From: Streptomyces toxytricini
GTDB taxonomy: Bacteria; Actinomycetota; Actinomycetes; Streptomycetales; Streptomycetaceae
Length of the DNA stretch: 64,000 bases
Assembly: GCF_014649915.1 (NCBI RefSeq)
Contig: NZ_BMTY01000013.1
Location: 171,747-235,746 of the forward strand
Direction of reading: 5' to 3'
Part shown: in pieces, positions 1 to 7,507 of the stretch
How the letters are laid out: every line of letters starts with the position of its first letter
How positions within the stretch are numbered: the first letter of the stretch is position 1
Made by a program: the position numbers and the translations under genes
The notes under the pieces: generated by a model
Databases searched by the model: none
The model's input: only the letters and a program-made list of their open reading frames with translations
What the model was told of the DNA's origin: nothing

Positions 1-270
1 CCCGACGAGCCGGCCCTCGTACTCGACGACGAAGGGGAGCATCCGCCCCGCGTTCGCCTCGGCCCGCAGGTGGCGGACCATCTGCCGGTACGTGGGGCGC
101 TCGACGACCGGCCCCCACGGCGCGGGCGGCGGGATCGTCGCCTCCCAGGGCCGCAGCCATTCGCGGTTGCGCCGGTTGACCTCGCGCCAGGCGCTGTGGT
201 CGCGCTGCCGTATCGGCCGCAGCGTGACGCCGCCGTCGGCCAGCACCACCGGCCAAGTGGGGCCGTTCAG
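1..270 (-). CDS. GNAT N-acetyltransferase, RimJ-like (partial, runs off left edge)
   Basis: The first 90 codons of a GNAT-family acetyltransferase are present and the C-terminus lies beyond the window. The translation contains VTLRPIRQRD and EWLRPWEA, typical of the N-terminal half of RimJ/RimL-like enzymes that transfer acetyl from acetyl-CoA to N-terminal or other amines. No ATG or GTG lies just upstream. The best start is a CTG at 268-270, whose last two bases overlap the TGA of the preceding mogA gene (CTGA, like the usual ATGA coupling). A GTG about eight codons further in is the alternative. It is the last gene seen of the molybdenum cofactor run. The family call is firm; the substrate is unknown. 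Confidence 0.8.
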   Translation of the reverse strand, partial: MNGPTWPVVLADGGVTLRPIRQRDHSAWREVNRRNREWLRPWEATIPPPAPWGPVVERPTYRQMVRHLRAEANAGRMLPFVVEYEGRLVG

Positions 271-869
271 CTCGGGCTCCCCGCCGGCCGGGGGTGGTCG
301 CCGCCGCGGAGCTGGTCCACGGCGTGCGGGAGGATGCGGGCGAGGACGGCGAGGCCGTCGCGCACGCCGCCCGTCGAGCCCGGCAGGTTCACGATCAGGG
401 TGCGGCCGGCGACGCCCGCCAGTCCGCGCGAGAGGGCCGCCGTCGGCACCTTGGCCATGCCCTCGGCGCGGATCGCCTGCGGGATGCCGGGCACCTCGTA
501 GTCCAGTACGCGGGCGGTCGCGTCCGGCGTGCGGTCGGTCGGCGAGATGCCGGTGCCGCCGGTGGTGAGGATGACGTCGTACCCGGCGGCGACGCCCTCG
601 CGCAGCGCCTGCTCGACGGGGTCCCCGTCCGGGACGACCCGCGGGCCGTCGACCGCGAAGCCGAGCGCCGTCAGCCCCTCGGCCAGCAGCGGGCCGCCCT
701 TGTCCGCGTACACGCCGGCGGAGGCCCGGTTGGAGGCCGTCACGACGAGCCCGCGCGGGGCTGCGGCCTGCGGGGCCGGCACGGCCTCACCGCCGCCCGC
801 ATCCGCATCCGCACCGGCACCCCCGGCGTGGCTGTGGCTGTACGCGTCGCCGCCGCGCGGGGCGTTCAC
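267..869 (-). CDS. mogA: Molybdenum cofactor biosynthesis protein MogA/MoaB
   Basis: A 200-residue MogA/MoaB-type protein, which adenylylates molybdopterin before molybdenum insertion in the cytoplasm. The family signature TTGGTGISPTD lies at about 102-112 and the second nucleotide-binding loop NLPGSTGG at 161-168. The conserved domain starts near residue 40. The first 38 residues are a low-complexity His/Ala/Gly/Asp stretch, so an internal start is possible. I keep the ATG because it overlaps the moaC stop by four bases (ATGA), the usual sign of translational coupling. It lies between moaC and a GNAT gene in a compact minus-strand operon. Confidence 0.92.
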   Translation of the reverse strand: MNAPRGGDAYSHSHAGGAGADADAGGGEAVPAPQAAAPRGLVVTASNRASAGVYADKGGPLLAEGLTALGFAVDGPRVVPDGDPVEQALREGVAAGYDVILTTGGTGISPTDRTPDATARVLDYEVPGIPQAIRAEGMAKVPTAALSRGLAGVAGRTLIVNLPGSTGGVRDGLAVLARILPHAVDQLRGGDHPRPAGSPS

Positions 870-1345
870 GCGCGCCTCCAGTCGCCCGACTTGCCGCCCG
901 TCTTCTCCTCGACGCGGACGTCGGTGATGACGGCGCCCTTGTCGACCGCCTTCACCATGTCGACGACGGTCAGCCCGGCGACCGCGACGGCCGTCAGCGC
1001 CTCCATCTCCACTCCCGTCCGGTCCGCCGTCTTCACCGTCGCGAGGATCTCGACGGCGTCGTCGGCGACGGACAGCTCGACCTTGACGCCCGAGACGGCC
1101 AGCGGGTGGCAGAGCGGGATCAGGTCGGGCGTCTTCTTCGCCCCCATGATCCCGGCGATCCGCGCGGTGGCGAGGGCGTCGCCCTTCGGTACGCCCTCCC
1201 CGCGCAGCAGCCCGACCACCTGCGGGGAGACGAGCACGCGCCCGCTGGCGCGCGCCGTCCGCGTCGTGACGTCCTTCTCCGAGACGTCCACCATCCGGGC
1301 CGCTCCGGCCTCGTCGATGTGCGTCAGCCTGTCCTGCGTGTTCAT
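866..1345 (-). CDS. moaC: Cyclic pyranopterin monophosphate synthase MoaC
   Basis: A 159-residue protein of normal MoaC length. MoaC converts the MoaA product (3',8-cyclo-7,8-dihydro-GTP) to cyclic pyranopterin monophosphate in molybdenum cofactor synthesis. Conserved blocks are KKTPDLIPLCHPL at about 70-82, the VEMEALTAVAVA helix at about 112-123, and DMVKAVDKG at 129-137 with the active-site lysines. The ATG at 1345 starts directly at the conserved N-terminus (MNTQDRLTHID). The stop overlaps the mogA start by four bases. About 110 bases separate it from moeA. Confidence 0.96.
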   Translation of the reverse strand: MNTQDRLTHIDEAGAARMVDVSEKDVTTRTARASGRVLVSPQVVGLLRGEGVPKGDALATARIAGIMGAKKTPDLIPLCHPLAVSGVKVELSVADDAVEILATVKTADRTGVEMEALTAVAVAGLTVVDMVKAVDKGAVITDVRVEEKTGGKSGDWRRA

Positions 1346-1458
1346 GGGTCCGTGCCGCTCCCGCTCCCGGGCCCCGAGGGGGCCTGTGTGGTGCAACACG
1401 CTACCCGCACCCGCCGCCGCGCGGCCGCCCCGGGGCGCGGGTGCGGGGCCCGCGGGCG

Positions 1459-2799
1459 TCAGCCGAGCAGGACCACGTCGAGCTCGGCGCCCGGCTCGAC
1501 GGAGGTGACGTCCTCCGGTACGACCATCAGCGCGTCGGCGTGGGCCAGCGCGGCGATCAGGTGCGACCCGGAGCCGCCGACCGGGCTGACGGTGCCGGTC
1601 TCGGGGCGGTGCGCGCCGCGCAGGAACTGGCGGCGTCCGGCCGGGGAGGTGAGGGCCTTGTCGGCCTCCAGCCGGGCCCGCACCACGGGCCGGCTGACGT
1701 CCGGAAGGCCCATCAGGGTGCGGATGGCGGGCCGGACGAAGAGCTCGAAGGAGACGTACGAGGACACGGGGTTGCCGGGGAGGGCAAGCAGCGGGGTGTG
1801 GTCGGGGCCGATCGTGCCGAAGCCCTGGGGCTTGCCCGGCTGCATGGCGATCTTCCGGAACTCCATCCGCCCGGCGTCCGGCCCGCCGTCGGCCGCGCCG
1901 GCCGAGGACAGCGCCTCCTTGACGACGTCGTACGCGCCGACGCTGACGCCTCCGGTGGTGACCAGGAGGTCGGCGCGGACCAGCTGGTCCTCGATGGCCG
2001 CCTTCAGGCTCTCGGCGTCGTCGGCGACGGCCCCGACGCGGTAGGCGATGGCGCCGGCGTCCCGGGCGGCGGCGGCGAGCGCGAAGCTGTTGGAGTCGTA
2101 GATCGCCCCGGAGGTCAGGGCCTCGCCCGGCTGGACGAGTTCGCTGCCGGTGGACATGACGACCACGCGGGGCCGCGGCCGCACCCGTACGGTGCCCCGC
2201 CCGATGGCGGCCAGCAGGGCGATCTGCGGCGGCCCGAGGACGGTGCCGGCGGCCAGGGCGAGGTCGCCGGCGCGGACGTCGCTGCCGCGCGCGCGGACGT
2301 GCGCCCGCGCCTGCGCCGGCCGGTGCACCCGCACCTCGCCGCCCGCCCCCTCGGGGGCGGCGCTCGCCGGGGCCATCGCCGCGGCGGCCCCGGCGCCCGT
2401 GCCGCCGTCGGTCCACTCGACGGGGACGACGGCCTCGGCGCCGGGCGGCAGCGGGGCCCCGGTCATGATCCGGGCGGCCTGGCCGGGACCGACGGCCGGG
2501 AGCTCGCCGCTGCCGGCCGCCACGTCCCCGATGACGGTGAGGACCGCGGGGAACTCCTCGCTGGCGCCCTGCACGTCGGCGGTGCGGACCGCGTACCCGT
2601 CCATCGAGCTGTTGTCGAAGGGCGGGAGCGCGACGGGCACGGTGACGTCCTCGACGAGGACGCAGCCCTGTGCGTCGAGCAGGCGGAGCTCGATCGGCTC
2701 CAGCGGCCTGACGGCCGCGAGGATGTCAGCGAGGTGCTCGTCCACCGACCACAGCCGGCTGCTGCCGGTGTCCTGCTGCGACGCGTCAGGGCTGCTCAA
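1459..2799 (-). CDS. moeA: Molybdopterin molybdenumtransferase MoeA
   Basis: A 446-residue MoeA, which inserts molybdate into adenylylated molybdopterin. It shows the MoeA N-terminal signature PPFDNSSMDGYAVR at about 59-72, GGVSVGAYD and KPQGFG in the central MoCF domain, and LPGNPVSSYVSFELF near the C-terminal third. An Ala/Gly-rich insert of about 25 residues follows PVEWTDGG and is probably a loop. The start chosen is TTG at 2797-2799, because a GGAGG ribosome site sits inside the last codons of galU, only four bases from its stop; galU and moeA are therefore probably co-translated. The open frame continues far upstream, but only inside galU. It is followed by moaC and mogA. Confidence 0.95.
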   Translation of the reverse strand: MSSPDASQQDTGSSRLWSVDEHLADILAAVRPLEPIELRLLDAQGCVLVEDVTVPVALPPFDNSSMDGYAVRTADVQGASEEFPAVLTVIGDVAAGSGELPAVGPGQAARIMTGAPLPPGAEAVVPVEWTDGGTGAGAAAAMAPASAAPEGAGGEVRVHRPAQARAHVRARGSDVRAGDLALAAGTVLGPPQIALLAAIGRGTVRVRPRPRVVVMSTGSELVQPGEALTSGAIYDSNSFALAAAARDAGAIAYRVGAVADDAESLKAAIEDQLVRADLLVTTGGVSVGAYDVVKEALSSAGAADGGPDAGRMEFRKIAMQPGKPQGFGTIGPDHTPLLALPGNPVSSYVSFELFVRPAIRTLMGLPDVSRPVVRARLEADKALTSPAGRRQFLRGAHRPETGTVSPVGGSGSHLIAALAHADALMVVPEDVTSVEPGAELDVVLLG

Positions 2800-2803
2800 G
2801 GTG

Positions 2804-3706
2804 CTACATCTCCTCCGTGACGTAACGGTGAAGCCAGGTGCGGAACTCGGGGCCCAGGTCCTCGCGCTCGCACGCGAGGCGGACGATGGCCCGCAGGTAG
2901 TCGCCGCGGTCCCCGGTGTCGTAGCGGCGGCCCCGGAAGACCACGCCGTGCACCGGGCCGCCGATGCTCTCGTCGGCGGCCAGCTTCTGCAGGCCGTCGG
3001 TGAGCTGGATCTCCCCGCCGCGGCCCGGCTCGGTCTCCCGCAGTATGTCGAAGATCGCGGGGTTGAGGACATAGCGTCCGATGACGGCGTAGTTGCTGGG
3101 CGCCTCGGCGGGGTCCGGCTTCTCGACGAGGCCGGTGACGCGGACGACGTCCGCCTCGCCGGTCGGCTCGACGGCCGCGCATCCGTACAGGTGGACGCTG
3201 GCGGGGTCGACCTCCATGAGGGCGACGACGGTGCCGCCGGTGCGCGCGTGGACCTCGGCCATCTGGCGCAGCAGCGGGTCACGGGGGTCGATCAGGTCGT
3301 CGCCGAGGAGGACGGCGAAGGGCTCGTTGCCGACGTGCGGCTCGGCGCACAGGACGGCGTGGCCGAGGCCGCGGGGGTCGCCCTGGCGGACGTAGTGCAT
3401 CGTCGCCAGGTCGCTGGACTCCTGCACCTTCTTCAGCCGGTCGTCGTCGCCCTTGGCGGTGAGGGCGGACTCCAGCTCGTAGTTGCGGTCGAAGTGGTCT
3501 TCGAGGGCGCGCTTGTTACGTCCTGTGATCATGAGCACGTCGTCCAGGCCGGCCGAGACGGCCTCTTCGACGACGTACTGGATGGCCGGCTTGTCCACGA
3601 CCGGGAGCATTTCCTTGGGCGTCGCCTTCGTCGCCGGAAGGAAGCGGGTGCCGAGGCCCGCGGCAGGGATGACTGCCTTTTTGATCACGGGGTGCAACTG
3701 AGTCAT
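2804..3706 (-). CDS. galU: UTP--glucose-1-phosphate uridylyltransferase GalU
   Basis: A 300-residue nucleotidyltransferase that makes UDP-glucose from UTP and glucose-1-phosphate, the precursor of glycans and UDP-galactose. The N-terminus has the nucleotide-binding signature AGLGTRFLPATK (about 16-27) and EMLPVVDKPAIQYVV. GHAVLCAEPHVG and LLGDDLID follow. An ATG four codons upstream (3718) is in frame. I chose ATG 3706 because family members begin MTQ.HP and because a TANNNT hexamer lies exactly seven bases upstream, which suggests a leaderless mRNA. It heads the run into moeA, and UDP-glucose could feed the EPS locus in this window. Confidence 0.95.
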   Translation of the reverse strand: MTQLHPVIKKAVIPAAGLGTRFLPATKATPKEMLPVVDKPAIQYVVEEAVSAGLDDVLMITGRNKRALEDHFDRNYELESALTAKGDDDRLKKVQESSDLATMHYVRQGDPRGLGHAVLCAEPHVGNEPFAVLLGDDLIDPRDPLLRQMAEVHARTGGTVVALMEVDPASVHLYGCAAVEPTGEADVVRVTGLVEKPDPAEAPSNYAVIGRYVLNPAIFDILRETEPGRGGEIQLTDGLQKLAADESIGGPVHGVVFRGRRYDTGDRGDYLRAIVRLACEREDLGPEFRTWLHRYVTEEM

Positions 3707-3713
3707 GGGCAGA

Positions 3714-3719
3714 ACCATA
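3714..3719 (-). promoter_or_regulatory. -10 element of galU, leaderless promoter
   Basis: Read on the minus strand the hexamer is TATGGT, ending seven bases before the ATG at 3706. No Shine-Dalgarno sequence precedes that ATG. The spacing puts the transcription start at the A of the ATG, the layout of leaderless actinobacterial mRNAs. No convincing -35 was seen. Confidence 0.45.
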
Positions 3720-3801
3720 GTGGGTGATGCCGTGGCCCCAGCTTGGATTCCGGCAAATACGTCATGGTCTGGGCCGATTTGAAGGGATAACTGAGACCGC
3801 C

Positions 3802-4431
3802 GTGGTAGAGAACCCGCCGAACGCGTCGAACCCGTCCGAAAAGGCGCTGCTGCGCCGCACCCTGCTGGCCGCCCGCCGCGCCCTGCCCGCCGAGGCCCTG
3901 GCCAGGGCGGCGCGCGCCCTGTCCCGCTCCGCCCTCGCCCTGCCCGAGCTGGCCGGCGCCCGCACCGTGGCGGCGTACGTCTCGATCGGCAGCGAGCCGG
4001 GCACCCGGGACCTCCTCGACGCGCTGCGCGCGGCCGGGAAGCGGGTGCTGCTGCCCGTCCTGCTGCCCGACAACGACCTGGACTGGGCGGTGTACGAGGG
4101 CCCCGGCTCCCTCGCCGAGAGCGCCCGGCCGGGCTTCATGGCGCTGCTGGAGCCGGTCGGTCCGCGGCTCGGCCCGGAGGCCGTCACCGGGGCCGACGCG
4201 GTGCTGCTGCCGGGCCTCGCGGTGGACCGCCGCGGCATGCGCCTCGGGCGCGGCGGGGGCTCGTACGACCGGGTGCTGGCGCGCCTGGAGCGGGCGGGGG
4301 CCCATCCGGCGCTGGTGGTGCTCCTCTACGACGACGAGGTGGTCGCGCGGGTCCCGGAGGAACCGCACGACCACCCCGTCCAGGCGGTGGCCACCCCCTC
4401 GGGGGTGGTCAGGTTCACGGCTTCAGCGTGA
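3802..4431 (+). CDS. 5-formyltetrahydrofolate cyclo-ligase
   Basis: A 209-residue protein of the 5-FCL family, which uses ATP to convert 5-formyl-THF to 5,10-methenyl-THF. The substrate/ATP signature RLGRGGGSYDR is at about 147-157, preceded by ADAVLLPGLAVDRRG. The N-terminus has the family helix EKALLRRTLLAARRALP. GTG at 3802 is preferred because the 26 codons upstream are unlike the family and overlap the promoter region shared with galU. The ribosome site is weak. It is divergent from galU, and its 3' end overlaps the convergent acylase gene by 17 bases. Confidence 0.92.
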   Translation: MVENPPNASNPSEKALLRRTLLAARRALPAEALARAARALSRSALALPELAGARTVAAYVSIGSEPGTRDLLDALRAAGKRVLLPVLLPDNDLDWAVYEGPGSLAESARPGFMALLEPVGPRLGPEAVTGADAVLLPGLAVDRRGMRLGRGGGSYDRVLARLERAGAHPALVVLLYDDEVVARVPEEPHDHPVQAVATPSGVVRFTASA

Positions 4432-7273
4432 GCGTCTCCACGGTCGCGCGGTCCACGGCCTCCTTGCCGAAGGGCCAGTCGAGCAGCTCGCCCTTGGCCC
4501 AGAGGGTCGTCTGGTCCGTGTAGTTGCCGTGGTAGGCGTGGCCCGAGGCGCCGGTGAGGTTGATCCAGCGGGATTTGTCCAGGTCGTGGAGGTTCACGAC
4601 CATGCGCATCGACGGGACCCAGGTGACCCCGTACCCGCCGGAGGCGTTCCAGCCGGTCGCGTTGACGGTGGCCTCGCCGCCGCCGAGGTTCCAGGGGCCG
4701 CGGTTGAGGAGCCACTTCATGAAGCCGGGGCCCTCGGTGCCGATGGTCTGGTTCTTCAGGGTCAGCTGGTGCAGGCGGCCCCAGCTCCAGGTGGACTGGT
4801 CCTTGCCGAGCTTGGCGGTCAGCTCCCAGCGGGCGTCGACCATGGCGCGGGCGAAGAGCTGGTCGCGGGTGGTCGCCGCGGGCTTGTTGCGGACGGCCGG
4901 CGACTGCCACCAGCTCGACTTCTCGTCCTTGACGAGCCGGCGGACCACCTCGAACCAGCGGTCGCCGCCGTCGGGCTGCGCCGAGTCGGCGTCGCGGGCG
5001 CCGCATTCGCGGACCACCTCTGCGAGGTCGTCGGCGGGGCCGCTGCTGGTGTCGTGGACGTTCAGGCAGCTGCCCTCGATGCGCAGCTCCTTCGGCATCT
5101 TGTCGGCGAAGGCCAGTTTGAGGATGTTGCGCCAGACGGCGTTGAAGTAGGCCGCGGCCGCCGAGTCCGGCTCCTGTGTGTAGTTCCAGCCGTCGAGGAG
5201 CTTCTGCGCGGCGCGGACGTCCGGGTCGTTGATCTCGATCTTCGACAGCATCGGGGTCAGCAGCGCGGCGATCTCGCTGCCGTTGTCCATCTGCATGGCC
5301 CGCATGTCGTCGGTCGAGATCTTGCCGTTGTCCTTGATCTTCGCCTCGATGAGGTCGTTGATCCGCTGGCTGCGGGCGCCGTAGCCCCAGTCCGACGTCA
5401 GGGCGTACGGGTACTTGCCCGCGCCGGAGCCGCTCTCGACGACGGCCTGGTTGGCGGTGACGATGTAGCCGCGGGCCGGGTTCTGGTCGTAGGGCATCTC
5501 GTCCTGCGGGATGTAGCCCCCGTTGCCGTCCTTGCCGCCCTTCCAGGCGTACTTGGAGTCCCAGCCGGGGGCGGGGGTCCGGCCGTCGTGGGCGCCGCGG
5601 ACCGGGATGCGGCCCGGGGCCTGGTAGCCGATGTTGCCCTCGCGGCCCTTGCTGTCGGCGTAGATCAGGTTCTGGGAGGGCACCTCGAAGTCGCGGGCGG
5701 CCTCGCGGAAGGACGCGAAGTCCGTGGCGCGGTTGAGCTTGAAGACGGCGTCCATCGACTTGCCCGGGTCCAGCGCGGTCCAGCGCAGGGCGACGGCGTA
5801 GCCGTTGCCGCGGTCGGGGGCGGCGCCGGCGACGGGGGCGCGGGCGCCGACGGTGTCGAGCTCGTCGCTGCGGTCGGAGATCAGCGGTCCGTTGTTGGTG
5901 GTGCGGACGGTGATCTTCTTGCTCTTCGCGCCCGCGATCCGGATCTCCTCCTCGCGGGTCTCGAAGGGGACGACCTTGTTGTCGTAGACGTAGCCCTCGG
6001 GCTTGACCTGCTCCAGGTACAGGTCGGTGACGTCGGCGCCCAGGTTCGTCATGCCCCAGGCGATGTCCTTGTTGTGGCCGATCACCACGCCCGGCATGCC
6101 GGAGAAGGTGTAGCCGGAGACGTCGTACTGGCACTTCGCCGAGACGGCGCGGCAGTGGAGGCCCATCTGGTACCAGACGGACGGCAGCTGCGGGGAGAGG
6201 TGCGGGTCGTTCGCGAGCAGCGGCTTGCCGGTGGTCGTGTACTTGCCGGCGACGACCCAGGAGTTCGAGCCGATGCCGCTGCCGTTCGGGCCGAGGATCG
6301 CCGGAATCTCGTCCAGGGTCTTCGCCAGCGCGGTCAGGCGGGTGCGCAGGCCCGCGCTCGCGCCCGGGGCGCCGGCGGTCTCGGCGAAGCCGTCCGCGGC
6401 CGGGGCCGGGCGGGTCGAGACGGGGGAGGCGGGCGTCGACTGCGAGCGGGAGCCGCCGGAGCCCGAGCCGCTGCCGGAGCCGCCCGCGGAGCCGGAGCCC
6501 GTGCCGCTGCCCTGGGGGGTGTACTTGCCGCCCTCGATCCGGCCGCCCTCGACGATCGCCTTGTTCCGGTCGAAGGGGTAGGGCGGGTACAGCTCCTCGA
6601 TCTGCTGCGGGGTGAGCTTGTTCGCCAGCAGCGCGCGGTCGATCTCGTCCTGCATGTTGGCGCGCAGGTCCCAGGCCATGGCCTTCAGCCAGGCCACCGA
6701 GTCGACGGGCGTCCACTGCTCGGGCCGGTAGTCGTCGCTGAGCTTCAGGGCGGCGTGCTCGACGGAGAGGTCCTTGCCGGACTTGCCCTTGAGGTAGGCG
6801 TTGACCCCGTCGGCGTAGGCCTGCAGGTACTTCTTCGTGTCGGGCGAGAGCTTGGTGTCGTACTCGGCCTGCGCGACGCGGCGCCAGCCGAGGGTGCGCA
6901 GGAACGCGTCCGTCTCGACCTGGCCGGGGCCGAACATCTCGGAGAGCCGGCCGGAGGTCATGTGGCGGCGGACGTCCATCTCCCAGAAGCGGTCCTGGGC
7001 GTGGACGAAGCCCTGCGCGCGGAAGAGGTCGTCGTCGTTGTCGGCGTAGAGCTGCGGGATCCCGTGGGAGTCGCGCTTGACCTCGACGGTGCCGGTGAGG
7101 CCGGGCACCGAGAGGGTGCCGCTCGTCTGCGGGAACGAGGCGCGGATGGTGTCGGCGCTCCAGTACGTCCCGTACCCGAAGCCCGCGAGGAGCCCCAGGA
7201 CCAGAACGAGCACGATCAGACGGGCGCGTCGTCCCTTCTTCTTGGCGGAAGGGGCGGTTTCGTTGGCGGGCAT
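4415..7273 (-). CDS. Penicillin acylase family Ntn-hydrolase, membrane-tethered
   Basis: A 952-residue member of the penicillin/AHL acylase family. These are made as one chain and self-cleave to expose an N-terminal serine, then hydrolyse amides. A basic N-terminus and one hydrophobic segment (about 19-38) indicate a secreted or anchored protein. The alpha part holds DSHGIPQLYADND (about 68-80) and QGFVHAQDRFWEMD (about 87-100). Self-cleavage is predicted at GIG|SNSWVV, making Ser336 the nucleophile. Before it lies a Gly/Ser-rich linker (about 255-282) inside the usual spacer peptide. The start has a weak upstream site, GAAGGACAGCG. The substrate (beta-lactam, acyl-homoserine lactone, lipopeptide or other) cannot be read from sequence. 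Confidence 0.93.
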   Translation of the reverse strand: MPANETAPSAKKKGRRARLIVLVLVLGLLAGFGYGTYWSADTIRASFPQTSGTLSVPGLTGTVEVKRDSHGIPQLYADNDDDLFRAQGFVHAQDRFWEMDVRRHMTSGRLSEMFGPGQVETDAFLRTLGWRRVAQAEYDTKLSPDTKKYLQAYADGVNAYLKGKSGKDLSVEHAALKLSDDYRPEQWTPVDSVAWLKAMAWDLRANMQDEIDRALLANKLTPQQIEELYPPYPFDRNKAIVEGGRIEGGKYTPQGSGTGSGSAGGSGSGSGSGGSRSQSTPASPVSTRPAPAADGFAETAGAPGASAGLRTRLTALAKTLDEIPAILGPNGSGIGSNSWVVAGKYTTTGKPLLANDPHLSPQLPSVWYQMGLHCRAVSAKCQYDVSGYTFSGMPGVVIGHNKDIAWGMTNLGADVTDLYLEQVKPEGYVYDNKVVPFETREEEIRIAGAKSKKITVRTTNNGPLISDRSDELDTVGARAPVAGAAPDRGNGYAVALRWTALDPGKSMDAVFKLNRATDFASFREAARDFEVPSQNLIYADSKGREGNIGYQAPGRIPVRGAHDGRTPAPGWDSKYAWKGGKDGNGGYIPQDEMPYDQNPARGYIVTANQAVVESGSGAGKYPYALTSDWGYGARSQRINDLIEAKIKDNGKISTDDMRAMQMDNGSEIAALLTPMLSKIEINDPDVRAAQKLLDGWNYTQEPDSAAAAYFNAVWRNILKLAFADKMPKELRIEGSCLNVHDTSSGPADDLAEVVRECGARDADSAQPDGGDRWFEVVRRLVKDEKSSWWQSPAVRNKPAATTRDQLFARAMVDARWELTAKLGKDQSTWSWGRLHQLTLKNQTIGTEGPGFMKWLLNRGPWNLGGGEATVNATGWNASGGYGVTWVPSMRMVVNLHDLDKSRWINLTGASGHAYHGNYTDQTTLWAKGELLDWPFGKEAVDRATVETLTLKP

Positions 7274-7507
7274 CGCTGTCCTTCGAGGGGCAGGGTGGTC
7301 CTGGGAATGCTGAGAGCAACCATAGGCGCAGGACCGGGTCCGTTGATCCGGCAGGGGTCGAGGGTCCTCAGGACAGGCCCGAACAGGCGTTTCACAATGT
7401 GGGTATCGCGTAAAGGATGCGTCAAAGATTAGGTAAGGTAACGAACTGCATCACCGCCGGTCGCCCGGAGGAACGATCCGCCAGGCGCGTTGAGGGAGGG
7501 CCGCCCG

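Noticed and set aside
7429..7445. TTAGGTAAGGTAACGAA resembling an IdeR/DmdR1 iron box upstream of the antiporter
   Set aside because: Only the left half matches TTAGGTTAGGCT; the right half lacks the inverted CCTAA, and the gene is not an iron gene.
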